Positions 53,005 through 64,000 of a DNA stretch of 64,000 nucleotides are shown here, in pieces (position 1 is the first letter of the stretch; every line of letters begins with the position of its first letter). The DNA lies in the NCBI RefSeq assembly GCF_000499845.2, contig NC_023753.2, forward strand, positions 18,748,087 to 18,812,086. Reading direction: 5' to 3'. A program made the position numbers and the translations under genes. The notes beneath the pieces are model-generated. The model worked only from the letters and a program-made list of their open reading frames with translations. It was not told the DNA's origin and made no database searches. The stretch is from Phaseolus vulgaris. Lineage: Eukaryota > Streptophyta > Magnoliopsida > Fabales > Fabaceae.

Positions 53005-54370
53005 TGTCACACAGCTCTCTCTCCCTCAAATTCTTCCTCTCCCTTCTCTCTTCAGTTTTTCTCCCATAACTCATTTATTCCAAAATCTCATCACGCCATG
53101 TTGTAGCTGAGGAGTCAAGGTACATTTCTACCATATCATATTTTCAAACAGAGTAAGTTCATTTTAGATCTCTTATTCTTTGTTTTTCTCTACGATTTAG
53201 TTATCAATCTTAGTGGGGCCAGTTGGAAAAGTGTTTCTCTCAACTTGATTAACCTCATACTAAAATTTGGTAATATTTGGATAACTTGCTCTAGGTTTTT
53301 AAATTTTGAAGTCGTTCTCCTGAGGTAAAATTTCCATCAATGGAATTTCAGGTAAGGGAAGCTAACTTTAACTTTCAATAATACCCCAGACTAGAAGATC
53401 TGAATATGGAGGGGACGTGGTCCCAAGTTTCAAATTCTCTTGCAGGGATGTTATTTGATAAAATTGTTTGATTTTATGTTGTGTTAACATATATAAATAT
53501 TATATTTTGATAGTTTGGAAGATAAATATTATTTTTTATGTTCGAAAAGTTCTTGAATGTTATGTGATTGAATGATATGTATTATATATGAATGAAAACT
53601 GTATGAAATTGATGTCATACATTTGGGATAATATATGAGTTATTGTTTGATGGTACATTAAGTATGAAAAACCTATGTTTAACAGAGATCCTCTAACTTC
53701 ACTGATGATATAAGTCATGTAGACTAAAATATCAGGTGGTGAGAAGTTGATGAGCGAGTTCATACACACTGAGTCTCGTTGTAGATACTCGATATTGGAT
53801 GTTTGAACTTACTCTGATCCTTGATGTATGGATTAGATGTTAGTAGGGGCATACTTAATGAGTCTTCCGGAAGATGGATTCATGTGCAATCAATGGGATT
53901 GAAATAAAATCCAATGATTGGGATTGAAATAAAATCCGATGATTGGGATTGAAATAAAATCCAAAGATTGTGATTGAAAATAGATCCATGTGTGGTATAT
54001 ATGAATGATGAAATTGGTATTGAAATTTTATATGAAAACATTTAAAAAAAATATTTATAAATGATTAGTTTAATTAATTCTTTTTGCATGAATTAAATAA
54101 GTTATGGAATTTCTTTTCATTAGTTTACCCTTACTTTTCTTGTTGTGTTGTGAGTTGTGATGATTGTACTACGTAGACGAGTAGATGATCATACAGGTGT
54201 CGGAGGGATTTGAGAGGTAGTTTTGAACCTGTTTTGAACTTTATATTGTTAATATTTGTATTTCTATGCGTTCTAATCATGTATTAAGAATGTTTGATAA
54301 ACTTCAATTCTGTATAAAAATCGGTAGAACTTGTATTCTAATAGTTAGATGTATTTTTTAAAGTATTACA
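53005..54370 (+). mobile_element. Solo LTR of the chromovirus-like family
   Basis: 1366 bp, oriented opposite to the full element. It aligns along its length with the reverse complement of 37430-38815, for example ttccaaaatctcatcacgcc, agatctgaatatgg-like and cacctgata-type blocks, ending aaagtattaca. It is flanked on both sides by TATCTT (52999-53004 and 54371-54376). No PBS or internal sequence adjoins it, so it arose by LTR recombination. It is more diverged than the two LTRs of the complete element are from each other. Confidence 0.85.
53893..53990. repeat. 25 bp tandem repeat inside solo LTR
   Basis: About four units of caatgattgggattgaaata-aaatc type. No comparable array is visible in the other two chromovirus LTRs. 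Confidence 0.85.
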
Positions 54371-54376
54371 TATCTT

Positions 54377-54689
54377 CAACAAATTAGTAACTACTTTATC
54401 ATTTAATTCATTATTCTTTTAAGCGTACTCGATGGCTAATTCTAGATCCGTGCATGGATCAACACGTGGATGACTTCTTTTTATCCTATGAAATGGAATT
54501 GATTAAATCTTATGACTTGCTTTTATCCTATGAAATGGAATTGATTAAATAGGAAGATCTAGCTAAAAGTAATATAGAAAATGTGAAAAGTAAGTAATTA
54601 AAAGAAGTTTTGAAGTCATTTTTTTACAATTGTTGAAGAATAAATAGTAGAAACGAAATGTTTGATATATCTCTAAGAATAACATTTTA
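54377..54689. other. Spacer with a duplicated ~43 bp segment
   Basis: ttttatcctatgaaatggaattgattaaat occurs twice in tandem at about 54475-54560. No gene seen. Confidence 0.7.
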
Positions 54690-57017
54690 TAAATTAATTA
54701 ATTAAAATATATCTATAAATATAATATTTTTAAATTACACATTTTTTATAAATTAAAACATGTACAGATATAAAATTAATTACATATGCATATCAATGTT
54801 TATAATTTTTGTTTAAAAAATCATATATGTTGATTATGTTTAAAGCTGAAAATACAAGTCTAATTTAAGTTATTACACATTTAATCTATTAAAAATAAAT
54901 TGAAGTGGGAAGATAGGTATATAATTTATTAATTAATATGTCTAATCTATCCTTCATAATTGGAGACTTGTGAAATAGAAATTAATAGAAAAAATTTAAA
55001 AAAAAACATTTGACAATTTTGTTATTATAAATTTGAATCTCTCGTAAAAATCATTTATAATATAAGAATTAAAAGACAATCTTACAAGATTAAGAATATG
55101 TTAATCACAAGTAAATGAATATATATATATATATAAATATTTGAATTGATACTTGTAATTATAGAATATGAAAGCATTCAACTCAATCTTCATCAACATC
55201 TTCGAATGCCCATTCATAACTTTTGCGAAGTTCGATGGAGAAGAGTAAGATAGTTGGCAACCATACAAATTTCCTTCAACTCTTCATGACTAAGTCTCTT
55301 CACCAATTCTTGATCATATTCCTTTGATATCAACTCCATGATTCGACTCAGAATGTGGCTGGAAACTCTGGGAAGGGGGAAGATAACTGAATCGTCAGTA
55401 TCAGTGGCGTTGATGAAAGCTTGAATAGTCTCCATCTCTTTTACAGTTGAAATTTCCACTTCTATAGTCACTCCATCTGAAGTTACCAGTTTAACCTTTT
55501 TTACTGCCTTCGATTTTTCTTCCTCTGCTTTCCTTAGCATAACAACTTCCGACTCTTCTCCTTTTCCTCTCATTGTTACTATATAGCAAGAGAAGAAAAT
55601 TGCAACTGAAACCAAGAGAAATAAAATTGTGAAGTAGATGGTCACAAACAAAAAGTATATATACTGTTAATAAAATCATATATAAATTTCTATATATAGA
55701 TTCATTTCTATATCTTTTTAACTCATTTCCCTTTTTATGATAAGAATATCAAAATTTAATAGATATGATAGGATTATTAATTAAATAAAGTTATCCTTAA
55801 TTTTTTTAGTATAACATTACAAAATTCAATAAATTTTAATTCAAGAGATAATATAATTATAATTATATAACATTGAAATATATTTTTAATTATTTAATAT
55901 ATTTAATATTAATAAAATATCTCAAATATTTCTTCTTTTAATTTCTGTTAGAAAATGTGTTCGTGATTAAACAAATAAAAGTTACATATGTGATTTTTAC
56001 TCTTAGTACATAAATGTATAAAGTTTAGATTTTGTTAACATTGATCTGTAAGATTTATTTTAATGTTTATAATTATAAATTTCATTGTTAACCAAGAATA
56101 TATATATATATATATATATATTACATGAGATAATATAATTATAATTAAATAATATTAGAAATATTGTTTGTTGAATTATTAACACAAAAATTATTATTTT
56201 GTGTGAAAAGTCCTAAATAATATATATTATTTTCTAGATATATAAGATAATATCATATTTTTCATCGTTAAAGGTATTTAATACTAATAAAATATGTTAT
56301 CAAATCTTTCTTAATTAATAGCATAAGTTGTTGTACTTTAATACATAGTGCATATACTTTAGATTTTGCTAACATGTATCACATGAAATAACATAAAATA
56401 TATATATATATATATAAAATATATATATATATAATATATATATATTAGGATAATATAGTTATAATTAAATAAAATTATAAATGAAGATATTATTTATTAA
56501 ATTATTAATGTAAAAGTTAATTTTTTCTGTGATCTTTTGAAAAGAATTTTATTCATTCTATAATGCATATTATTATTTGAAATATGAGATAATATCATAT
56601 GTTTAATTATTAAATGTGTTTAATATTAATAAAATATGTCATCAAATACTTCTTATTTAATTTCTAAAAAAATATCATGGTAAAATAAATAAAACTTGCA
56701 TATACTTGTTTACTTTTAATACAATAAACATATATATATATATTAAAATTATTATATGAGATAATATAATTATAATTATATAACATTGAAATATATTTTT
56801 AATTATTTAATATATTTAATATTAATAAAATATCTCATCGAATATTTCTTCTTTTAATTTCTGTTAAAAAATGTGTTTGTGATTAAACAAATAAAAGTTA
56901 CATATGTGTTTTTACTCTTAGTAAAAAGTACATATATGTGTAAAGTTTAGATTTTGTTAACATTGTTCTGTAAAATTTATTTTAATGTTTGTAATTATAA
57001 ATTTCATCGTTAACAAA

Positions 57018-57052
<35 letters not shown>

Positions 57053-57402
57053 TATTACATGAGATAATATAATTATCATTAAATAATATTAGAAATATTG
57101 TTTGTTGAATTATTAACACAAAAATTATTGTTTTGTGTGAAAAGTCCTAAAGAATCTATTGTTTCATTTTATTATTGATCTGTACAGATTTATTCATTCA
57201 ATAATATATATTTTTTTCAAAATATATAAGATAATATCATATTTTTCATCATTAAAGGTATATAATACTAATATAATATGTTATCAAATCTTTCTTATTT
57301 GATTTTTATAATACTAATAAATAAATAAAAATTACTTTAATACATAAAGGTTGTATAGTGCATATACTCTAGATTTTGCTGACATATATCACATGAAATG
57401 AC

Positions 57403-57446
<44 letters not shown>

Positions 57447-58154
57447 GATAACATAATTAAATTAAATTAAATTATAAATGAAGGCACTATTTATTAAATT
57501 ATTAATATAAAAGTTAGTTTTTTCTGTGAATTTTTTTAAAGAGTTTTATTCATTCTATAATGCATATTATTATTTAAAATATGAGATAATATCATATTTT
57601 TAATTATTAAAGGTATTTAATATTAATAAAATATGTTATCAAATACTTCTTATTTAATTTCTAAAAAAATTTTATCGTGGTAAAATAAATAAAACTTACA
57701 TATATGTTGTTGTTTACTTTTAATGCAATAAACATTATTAATTTAAGGCGTAATTTAGATTTTGTTAAGATTTTGGTGTAAGATTTATTTAAAATGTTTT
57801 TTAATTATAATTTTCATTTTTTTAATAAGTATACTTAAAATTATTATATGAGATAATATAATTATAATTAAATAGCATTGTAAATATTTTTATTCAATTA
57901 TTAACACAAAAATATAGTTTTTTATGTGAAAAATTTAAAGAATTTTTAGAGTATTTTGTTTTATTATTTATCCATAGATATTTTATTTATTCTAAAATGC
58001 ATAATATTATTTTGGAAATATATAAGATAATATAAATTTTTTTATTATTAAAAGTATTTAATGTCAATAAAATATCATATAAAATATTTATTGTTTAATT
58101 TCTATAAAGAATGTCACCGTGACAAAATAAAAGTTACATATATTTTTTACTTTT
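54690..58154. repeat. Segmental duplication, copy B (insertion-free counterpart of copy A)
   Basis: Collinear and same orientation with 2470-3375, 10198-10467, 11516-11901 and 21811-22905. It shows the empty sites for the copia element, the TRG-2-like solo LTR and Tat-1. It carries one extra ~0.91 kb unit (55849 to 56760 repeated from 56761). From 55574 on it is AT-rich with several (TA)n runs and no gene. It is cut at 58154 by Tat-3. Confidence 0.87.
55183..55573 (-). pseudogene. SKP1-like gene copy B, internal deletion
   Basis: From ATG 55573 (MRGKGEESEVVMLRK) the protein has a basic/acidic extension, then KLVTSDGVTIEVEISTVKEM, FPLPRVSSHILSRIMEL and HEELKEICMVANYL, the SKP1 BTB/POZ-like core. 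Compared with copy A, the three NMK codons after ANYL and the following TASAIANLIQNKSVEF part are missing. The frame then runs out of register, ending at TGA near 55214. A canonical SKP1-type C-terminus (YEWAFEDVDED, stop at 55183-55185) persists in another frame. Its lesions are different from those of copy A, so an intact ancestor is likely. SKP1 would act in SCF ubiquitin ligases, but this copy cannot. Confidence 0.8.
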
Positions 58155-58766
58155 TGTTCTTACAAAAAGGACCAAGAACACTCGAACCGAAACAACAAGA
58201 TGGCCTTTTACACAAATCTTCTGATTTCGGGCTATACTTTCGGTTTCCTATTGGGCTGGATTACTTCTTGGGCTGGACTCTCAACTGGGCTAGACTCTCG
58301 GCTGTTCCTCTCGGCTGCTTCTCTCGGCTATTCATCTCGGCTGCTCCTCTCGGCTGCTCCTCTCGGCTGTTCATCTCAGTTGTTCATCTCGGCTGCACCT
58401 CTCGGCTACTCCTTTCGGTTGGTATTCCTCACAGGTGGGGGGATGTACCTGCAAGTCGCTCTGATGCCAAAGTCAGAAACAATGTAATGGTTTTTCAGAT
58501 AAAATCACTCTTACCTTTTTCTTGTGCTGACCTCCTATTTATAGGGTTTCGTTGATGGGCCTTCTACAGTACTTTTGGACTTTCTTCTCACACCTTTTTA
58601 TTACTTTTACACCCCCTTGTGCAAGTTCCTTATTTAAATTGGGCTTTATTATGATTTCTATTATCCTTTCAGGTTTCGGTCCAGACATTTCGGTTTTAAT
58701 TTATCACTTTGATTATTGAACATGTAGTTCTCGGCCTATACCTCTCGGTTTTAGGCTACCAGTACA
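58155..58766 (-). repeat. Tat-3 3' LTR with 13 bp minisatellite
   Basis: 612 bp. About ten units of CCTCTCGGCTGCT lie at 58295-58425. TATAAATA (minus strand) lies at 58537-58544. Unit and position correspond to the 26 bp array of the Tat-1 LTRs, read on the other strand. Confidence 0.92.
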
Positions 58767-58998
58767 CTGGCCCCCGAGACAAAAATAATTTATTTATATT
58801 GAAAGTATTTGTGTCTTAATATAATATAATAGTTTTGAGTTTTGATTTGATTTGGTATTTAATGCCTTGGTTTTCGTAATTTACTTTTCTGAAAGTACAT
58901 GATTTGACATGAAATGTCTATTTTAACCGTTAGATCATATATATTTTTGAATAATTTTGTGTGATCATAACGTTTCAAATTCTAGGGTTCACGTGGGT

Positions 58999-59006
58999 TA
59001 TAAATA
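58999..59006 (+). promoter_or_regulatory. TATA box of Tat-3 antisense gene
   Basis: TATAAATA in a GGGTTATAAATAGG context, 92 nt before ATG 59098. Matches Tat-1 position and core. Confidence 0.72.
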
Positions 59007-59097
59007 GGTTCCTTTTTGAGCCTTTTTATGATTGTGAAACTTATCGCTATTAAACAAGAAGCTCATTTTCCATCTTCAGTTAATTCTGGCAAAGGTA

Positions 59098-61068
59098 ATG
59101 TCTCTTTCAAGCTTTTCTGCTAGTGATGATTGTTCGAGCGCGGGTGGTGAATCAACTGGGCGAGTGGTTCGGGAAGAGGATCATCCAGACTCAAAGTCTT
59201 CATCTGCTACCCCTTCTTGCATGAATGACTCTAATGGAGCCCCTACTATTGATGTTCCTCAAGAAGTCGATTTTATGTTGCCTCGGAAAAACCTTCGTCG
59301 AGGTTATCAGTGGGTTAACCCTAGAGTTCGGGAATATTTTTCGAAGTATCGTTCTGCTACTGAACTTCGTAGTTTTCTTTCTCATTCTCAGATTTATTAT
59401 TCTGATATTGAAAACGATATTATTTCTTTTCGGCGTGTTGGAGATGTTGATAACGTTTGCCATGGCCGAGAAGATGATAGCTATGAATTTTTCTATTTTT
59501 ATGCTTGCTTTTTTAGAGACCTTCATATTCGATTGCCTTTGAACAACTTTCAAATAGGCGTTCTTAATTTTCTTAATGTTGCCCCTACTCAGCTTCACCC
59601 TAATGGTTGGGCTGCCATGCAAGCTTTTAGTATTTTGTGTAAATTACTGTCGCTTTCTCCTAGTCCTGCTTCGTTCCTGTATTATTATAGTTCTCGGCCT
59701 GGTAAACGACCAGGATGGCTTTCTCTTATTAGTAAATCCAACGTTTGCTTCTTTAAACCTTTTACATCATCATATAAGGATTTTAAGGGAGGTTTTTTCA
59801 AAATTCTAATAGAGCCGATAGGGAAAGAGTATTTTTTCAATGGAGAGTCTCCAAAATTTCCTCTTTACTGGACAAGAGATCCCGTGAAGTTTAATTCAAT
59901 ATCTTTTCACTCAATGGGGGCGGCCGATCGTCATGTTATTGAAGTTTTCAGTCACCTCTCGTACCAAGTTCCCACTCGCGCCTTGCTACAATTGTATACT
60001 TCGTCCCATCCACGAGAAGATCTTATTGGTAGGTGGTTGTTCTTCATTTTCTTGTTTTATAGGATGTGTTTTTTAACTTTGCTAAGTTTTTTATTGATTT
60101 TCAGCTTTGATGGCAAGCACAAATCCGAAAGCTCGGTCTTATTTTTCGAAGCTGCTAAACAAGGTAGGTGATGTAACTCCTCGGCGTGAAAATGTGGTGA
60201 ATCCTGTTGTTGAAACGGAAGAAGCGGAGCGTGTTGCGCCTGTTGAAGTGGTTGAAGTTGCACACAATGTTGATGTTGTCGGGCCTTCGAAAAAATCAAA
60301 GAAGCGAGATAGAAGCAGCAAGAGATCGCACTCTTCTTCTCGGCGTCATCGTCGCGTTGAGAATGTGTCGTCTGAACCGCTTTCTGAAACCATTTTTTGT
60401 GCATCAACTAAGTATGCGAAGTTTGTCCAAACTTCTTTTAACGAATCGTCTTATAATATGTTGAAAAATATGGATGTTGCTTCATTAGCTGATTCCATTA
60501 TTGAATTGTCGAGTAGAAGTTTGTTGATTGGAAAAATGATGAAGGAGAAAAATGGAAATTGTGTGTCTTTATCTGAATTTGAAAAATTGAGGACTGACCT
60601 TGCTGAATATAAGGAGAAAACGAGCTCTTTGTTCGAGCAACTAGAAGAGATGAAGAAACAAAAAGGTGAACAAGAAGTTGCAAAGGAAGAGTTTAAAAAG
60701 AAATTGTTGAATTGAAGAATGAAAGCTTGAGGTCTAGTGAAGAAAACGCTCAACTCCGTAAAGAGAATCAACTGCTGAATGAGAAGGTGTTAGCGTTATT
60801 GTCTACGAACGAAGCCGACAAGAACGCAATCAAACTTATGGATGAAGAGATAAATCAGCTGAGGACCAACGTTTTTGAAGCCGAAAGTTTTATATTTGAA
60901 CAACATCAACTTGGTTTTGAGAAAGCGCTTCAGCAAGCAAAATATTTTTACAAGATTCCACTTGATGAAGGCAACTTTGATGTTAAAAAGGATTTTTACA
61001 AGGGTGAATTGGTGCCGGCTAACGAGATCCCAGACACTGATGCTGAAGATGTCAATATTGAGAGCTAG
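59098..61068 (+). pseudogene. Tat-3 antisense spliced gene
   Basis: Orthologue of the Tat-1 antisense gene, on the strand opposite pol. Exon 1 is 59098-60028, 931 nt, the same length as in Tat-1, from MSLSSFSASDD to the splice donor TTG|GTAGGT. The intron is 60029-60104, 76 nt, ending TTTTCAG, phase 1. Exon 2 is 60105-61068, 964 nt, one base shorter than in Tat-1. It opens with ASTNPKARSYFSKLLNK, has the basic KKSKKRDRSSKRS patch and then the coiled coil. The missing base, in the A-rich stretch near 60690-60700, shifts the frame, giving TGA at 60713-60715, while the correct coiled-coil frame continues to 61068. The N-terminal domain is about 88% identical in protein to Tat-1. Confidence 0.87.
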
Positions 61069-61756
61069 AGGGGCGTAGGTTTACTTGCCGAAAGTAGATT
61101 TATTTTGAACTACGAATCCATGTATGGATGCTTTTTGATATGCTAATCCATGTGGGGGGATTCGTTTTGCTAAATGTAATGTCTTTTTGAGAACCTTAAT
61201 ACATATAAAGTTTGCTGGATTATCAACTGTTATATTATTTTGCGTTATTGATCGTATACTACGTAATTGTCACCTACCAATTTAATTGTAATATTTTTAA
61301 TGCGATGACGTTTTGTTCACACGCCGAGTATCTGTCGGTTTTTATCCGAAAGTTGTTTCGAAATAGCGGATTCTTTGCGGATTTTGTAATCTATGAACGC
61401 ATGAAATCAAGTTTGTAAAATATCATAATGGGTTATTGATTCATAATTTATTAGTGACTTATCCAATTTATTATCAACATAAGTATGGTATGCGAGTGAA
61501 TTTTTTATTGGAAATGGAAGCGTCCGAGATCACTAGTTTTTATGAATGTACGAATTTTCGGGTGGGTTTTCACTTAGAGTGAAATCATCCAAGACCGAAA
61601 GTTTTATGAATACATTTCTTTTCGGGTGGGTTTTCACTTAGAGTGAAATCATCCAAGACCGAAAATTATGTAAATGAACGACACATTGTTAATGGATAAT
61701 GCTTCTTCATTGATGGATAGATATATATACAGAGTCTTCTTTGTACATCTTCAAAT
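61069..61756. repeat. Tat-3 intergenic region with ~64 bp hairpin repeats
   Basis: cgggtgggttttcacttaga units begin at 61559 and 61623, with a diverged unit before them. Each contains TTTCACTTAGAGTGAAA, an inverted repeat. The rest has no gene. It lies between the 3' ends of the convergent antisense gene and pol. Confidence 0.85.
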
Positions 61757-62320
61757 TCAACTAAAATAAAACTTTAAATGACTTGTATTCCATGTTCTTG
61801 GTACTATTTTTTCTTCTAAAGTTTCCAATCTGTATGCTCCATTTTGCAAATTTTCGAGTATTCTGAATGGACCTTCCCAGTTAGACGCCAATTTTCCATG
61901 TCGCGGATCTTTTCGTGCATCAGTTCGCATTCTCCATACTAAATCCCCCTCCTTAAAATCTCTGAATTTTACTTTCGCATTGAACCTTTTCATTGCTCTT
62001 CTTTTTACTGCTTCCTCTTTTATTTTTGCTCGTTCTCTAAGTTCTTCAATGAGATCAAGGTCGGTTCTCAAGCATTCGTTGTTAATATTCCAGTCTTCTA
62101 TCTGCCTTCGTAACGTTGGTTCATTCACTTCTACAGGTAACATTGCATCCATCCCATATGTGAGGTTGAATGGTGTTTCACCAGTTGAAGTTTGTGGTGT
62201 GCATCTATATGCCCATAAGATCTCTGGTAACTTCTCTGCCCACAAACCTTTGGCATTTCCTAACCTCTTCTTCAATTGTCCCAAAATAACTTTGTTTGCA
62301 GCCTCCGCTTGTCCATTCGT
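61757..62320 (-). pseudogene. Tat-3 integrase C-terminal part
   Basis: The 188-codon continuation, in frame, of the integrase after the TAG at 62321-62323. It includes the catalytic Glu region (NGQ..EAAN), the LPEILWAYRCTPQTSTGETPF block, an FREGDLV-like KEGDLVWRM module and the end TWNTSHLKFYFS. Very close to the Tat-1 end. Confidence 0.9.
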
Positions 62321-64000
62321 CTACGGATGTTCAACTGAAGTGCTTGTTGACTTGATTCCCAAATCTGCATAAAATTCCATAAGTTTTTTGTCAATGAATT
62401 GTCGGCCATTGTCAGTTATTATGGTGTGTGGGATTCCAAATCGACATATTATATTTTTCCATATAAATGTTTGAACTTGCTGAGCTGTTATCTTAGTCAG
62501 TGCTTCTGCTTCTATCCATTTTGTAAAGTAATCTACAGCGACTATCATGAATTTAGTTTGTCCCCGGCCGAGTGGAAATGGACCGAGTATATCAATTCCC
62601 CATTTTGCAAATGGCCATGGAGAAGTAATTCCTTGTAACGCCTGTGCTGGTATATGGTTCAAACTTCCAAACTCTTGACACTTCTTGCATGTTTTAACAT
62701 AAATTTCACAATCTTCTCGGAGTGTTGGCCAATAATATCCAGCTCTGCAAACTTTTGTTGCCATTGTTCGAGCTCCACAATGTAAGCCACATATTCCTTC
62801 GTGAAGTTCTTTCACTACATATTGAGCTTGCTCTTTTGAGAGACATTTCAACAAAGGTATTGAATATCCGCGTTTGTAGAGTTCATCTCCAATTAACACA
62901 AAACTAGCTATTTTTTTTGTCATTTTTGTATCCAATTGAACACCTTGCTCTTGATTCTTTATGGCTTCCATATATGTTTCTATCCATTCATCTTTTGTTG
63001 TGGTGACGTTGCAACATTCCTCGAAACCGACTGTCGGGTAACTGAGGGTTTGTTGTATAACCGAATTGTGTTGGAGTTGCCGTTGTTGACTTGCCAATTT
63101 GGATAATGAATCTGCTTTCATGTTTAGTTCTCTCGGAATATATTTTATTTCAGCTTGTTTGAAACATTGCATGACATTTAATACCTTATGATAATATTGC
63201 ATCAATAATGGATCTTTTACCTGATAATCTCCTCGTACCTGTCCCACTGAGAGCTGAGAATCACTTTTGCAAATGACGTTTTCAACTCCCATGTCTCTCG
63301 CCAGTAGTAGTCCTGCAATAAGAGCTTCGTATTCGGCCTGGTTGTTGGATGTTCTGAACTCGAATCTCAATGCCATCTCTATTTGGAAGTTGTCTGGTCC
63401 TTCAAGTACTATCCCTGCTCCGCTTCCTTTTTTGCTTGACGCGCCATCTACATACAATATCCACTGCTCCTGCTGTGCTGTTGTCGGCATCTGGATGATG
63501 AAATCTGCAAGGGATTGAGCTTTGATTGGTCCTCTCGGTTCATACTTGATTCCATATTCGGAAAGCTCCATTGACCATGTCACCATCCTACCTGCAAGTT
63601 CTGGTTTTCTCAAAATTTTTGATATTGGATAATCTGTCCTCACAATTATCTGATGATTCTGAAAGTATGGCCGAAGACGTCTTGCGGCGTACACCAAGGT
63701 CAAGGCAACTTTTTCTACTTTGGGATATCTGGTTTCAGCATTTTCAAGGGATCTACTTACAAAGTATATTGGTTTCTGGTCCGGATTCTCTTGGATTAAC
63801 GCTACTCCTATGGCTTCATTGGAAGTTGCTAAGTAAACTATGATGGGTTGGGTCAACTCAAGTTTGATTAGGATCGGTGGTTCAGCTACCATGCTTTTGA
63901 TTTGAGAGAAGGCTTGCTCACATTTTTCATTCCACTCAAAGGTTTCAGATTTTTTTAACAAGCTTATTATCGGTTTAGTTTTTTCAGCTAAGATTGGTAA
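62321..64000 (-). pseudogene. Tat-3 RNase H, archaeal-type RNase H and integrase core, partial
   Basis: The frame is open from the window edge leftward to TAG at 62321-62323, which falls just after the SVEHP motif of integrase, where Tat-1 reads on into QTNGQ. It contains RNase H (KPIYFVSRSLENAETRYPK, AARRLRPYF), a second RNase H (LYVDGASSKKGSGAGIVLEG with DGAS intact, NNQAEYEALIAGLL, NMKADSLSKLAS), the H2C2 zinc site (HEGICGLHCG..CKKCQEF) and integrase Asp residues (WGIDILGPF, ITDNGRQF). The RT core and gag lie beyond the window. One nonsense codon (consistent with C to T) is the only lesion I see here. Confidence 0.92.

Larger units (their letters stand above)
58155..64000 (-). mobile_element. 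Tat-3: Tat-1-family retrotransposon, 3' portion, cut by window end
   Basis: Left LTR 58155-58766 (plus-strand view TGTTCTTACA...CAGTACA). On the minus strand this is TGTACTGGTAG..., as in Tat-1. The PPT lies just inside (CTGGCCCCCGAGAC at 58767 onward). The antisense gene then follows on the plus strand, tandem repeats, and pol on the minus strand to the window edge. The left target site is CTTTT (58150-58154); the right end is outside. Pol proteins closely match Tat-1, while non-coding parts differ more, so it is a separate lineage. Confidence 0.95.

Noticed and set aside
55574..55680. N-terminal membrane segment extending the copy B SKP1-like protein upstream of MRGKGEE
   Set aside because: The extension lacks an ATG and includes a TTTCAG-like splice-acceptor look-alike. 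SKP1 proteins are soluble, so I start at MRGKGEE.
1..64000. tRNA, rRNA, snRNA or microRNA precursors
   Set aside because: I looked for cloverleaf box sequences and conserved rRNA cores and saw none. The tRNA-like matches are PBS sites of 12-18 bases. Weak or unusual ncRNAs could be missed by eye.

Overview
This window is plant nuclear DNA, from a eudicot and probably a legume. That assignment rests on the families and the AT-rich background, and I cannot fix the genus. It is almost wholly repetitive: nine LTR-retrotransposon insertions plus one truncated copy, several nested, separated by AT-rich DNA. The only host-gene sequence I recognise is one SKP1-like (SCF ubiquitin-ligase adaptor) gene, present as two broken copies. 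I found no rRNA, tRNA, CRISPR array or bacterial-style operon. The labels below (Tat-1, TRG-1 and so on) are mine.

Left part (1-23953). Positions 1-2478 hold the 5' half of a decayed Ty3/gypsy element. Next comes segment A, an AT-rich block with a SKP1-like pseudogene. Three insertions split it: a Ty1/copia element on the minus strand (3376-10197, TSD ATAAT/ATAAC), a solo LTR (10468-11515, TSD TATAA), and Tat-1, a complete Ty3/gypsy Tat-type element (11902-21810, TSD ATTAA). The uninterrupted counterpart, segment B, lies at about 54690-58154. Two independent sequence states are therefore available for each of these insertion sites.

Middle (23954-38815). A chromovirus-like Ty3/gypsy element on the minus strand (TSD GTTTT) has a heavily decayed interior and two younger passengers. 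TRG-1 (24856-27702, TSD ACGTC), a gag-only element, sits inside its left LTR. TRG-2 (29159-34517, TSD TCTTT), a gag-protease element lacking pol, sits inside its body. TRG-2 is related to the fragment at 1-2478 and to the solo LTR at 10468.

Right part (38960-64000). Tat-2 is a GC-rich, recently inserted Tat-type element (38960-51306, TSD ATTAC). It is followed by AT-rich DNA, a solo chromovirus LTR (53005-54370, flanked by TATCTT), segment B, and Tat-3 (58155 to beyond the window end, minus strand), a relative of Tat-1.

How the genes work together. The elements encode the usual capsid/nucleocapsid (gag), aspartic protease, reverse transcriptase, RNase H and integrase for copy-and-paste transposition. 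The most interesting feature is a second gene on the opposite strand of all three Tat elements, between integrase and the 3' LTR. It has an intron at the same phase in each copy. Its N-terminal domain carries QLHPN.WA, SYKD.KG.F and FPLYW, and its C-terminal half is a coiled coil. Two copies share a TATA box about 92-93 nt before the ATG. Comparison of the Tat-1 and Tat-3 copies gives a strong excess of synonymous changes. In every Tat element, hairpin-bearing tandem repeats lie where the sense pol and the antisense gene converge.
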